Positions 63,897-64,000 of a stretch of 64,000 nt of DNA are shown piece after piece. Each line of letters begins with the position of its first letter. Within the stretch, counting starts at the first letter, position 1. Source of the DNA: Phycisphaeraceae bacterium (lineage in GTDB: Bacteria > Planctomycetota > Phycisphaerae > Phycisphaerales > UBA1924); contig JAHBWV010000001.1 of assembly GCA_019636845.1 (NCBI GenBank), positions 744,001 to 808,000 on the forward strand, given 5' to 3'. A program made the position numbers and the translations under genes. The notes under the pieces were generated by a model that made no database searches, was not told where the DNA came from, and saw only the letters and a list, made by a program, of their open reading frames with translations.

Positions 63897-64000
63897 TCAG
63901 CGCATGGTCGGGTCGTGAGGGCTGGTGTCTGAGTTCGGTACGAGCCGATCGATCACGAGTTGCAGCGCCTCCGGATACGCGACGCACTCGAGATCGAAGA
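63897..64000 (-). CDS. C-terminal fragment of a gene entering from the right edge
   Basis: About 34 residues are seen: FDLECVAYPEALQLVIDRLV and a short disordered end. The Ala-Tyr-Pro-Glu-Ala-Leu segment looks like the end of phosphoribosylglycinamide formyltransferase (PurN), but too little is present to name it. Confidence 0.45.
   Translation of the reverse strand, partial: FDLECVAYPEALQLVIDRLVPNSDTSPHDPTMR

Overview
The window is high-GC bacterial DNA that most resembles a planctomycete of the Phycisphaerae type. The pointers are several secreted proteins ending in a PEP-CTERM-like tail (Pro-x-Pro-x-Ser, a hydrophobic stretch, then Arg-Arg-Arg), a dockerin-tailed secreted protein, prepilin-like proteins including one with an H-X9-DG type end, a Gram-negative envelope set (BamD-like, LptE-like, FtsH), and a Minf_1886 family protein. 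This assignment rests on gene content and protein style only; no rRNA or tRNA gene was seen.

Left part (1-17.6 kb): a partial low-GC gene, an O-methyltransferase with a LysR regulator, aconitase (acnA), a low-GC pair that looks like an ADP-ribosyltransferase toxin and a small partner, a thioesterase, a short DUF2256 gene, a peroxiredoxin, a secreted hydrolase, a DCC-family protein and a GspG-like pseudopilin. Then come SRPBCC and thioredoxin-fold proteins, bioY-apaG, and a BamD-LptE-FtsH envelope run.

Middle (17.9-45 kb): a PEP-CTERM protein, then a methionine/threonine block on the minus strand (cystathionine gamma-synthase, a compact aspartokinase-homoserine dehydrogenase fusion without ACT domains, asd). 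This block has a SAM-riboswitch-like leader with a hairpin that encloses the ribosome binding site of the first gene. Next are a cupin, aroA, a GroES homologue, apt, a tandem pair of PEP-CTERM paralogues, PilZ and a beta-helix protein. A small operon with a four-CxxC protein follows, then sucC without sucD, a low-GC restriction-type nuclease insertion, a repeat-rich gap, a Ca/Na antiporter, polX, ffh, and a low-GC cluster with a probable frameshift.

Right part (44-64 kb): a long minus-strand run. AI-2E transporter, Minf_1886 protein and 3-methyladenine glycosylase are followed by what I read as a zinc-uptake locus: DUF3299 protein, FtsX-like permease, LolD-like ATPase, two paralogous surface proteins with different anchors, a prepilin-like protein and a His/Cys-rich protein. 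At its head is a sigma70-type promoter overlapped by a Fur/Zur-like palindrome. Beyond it lie a PAS-LuxR regulator, crcB, a LOG-family enzyme, thyX, an MBOAT O-acetylation pair, a PadR-HAAS pair with an operator-like palindrome inside its promoter, and a TPR/HExxH/PDZ protein. The strongest candidates for something new are the zinc locus with swapped surface anchors, the ART-like pair at 5.8-6.6 kb, and the SAM-controlled ACT-less aspartokinase fusion.
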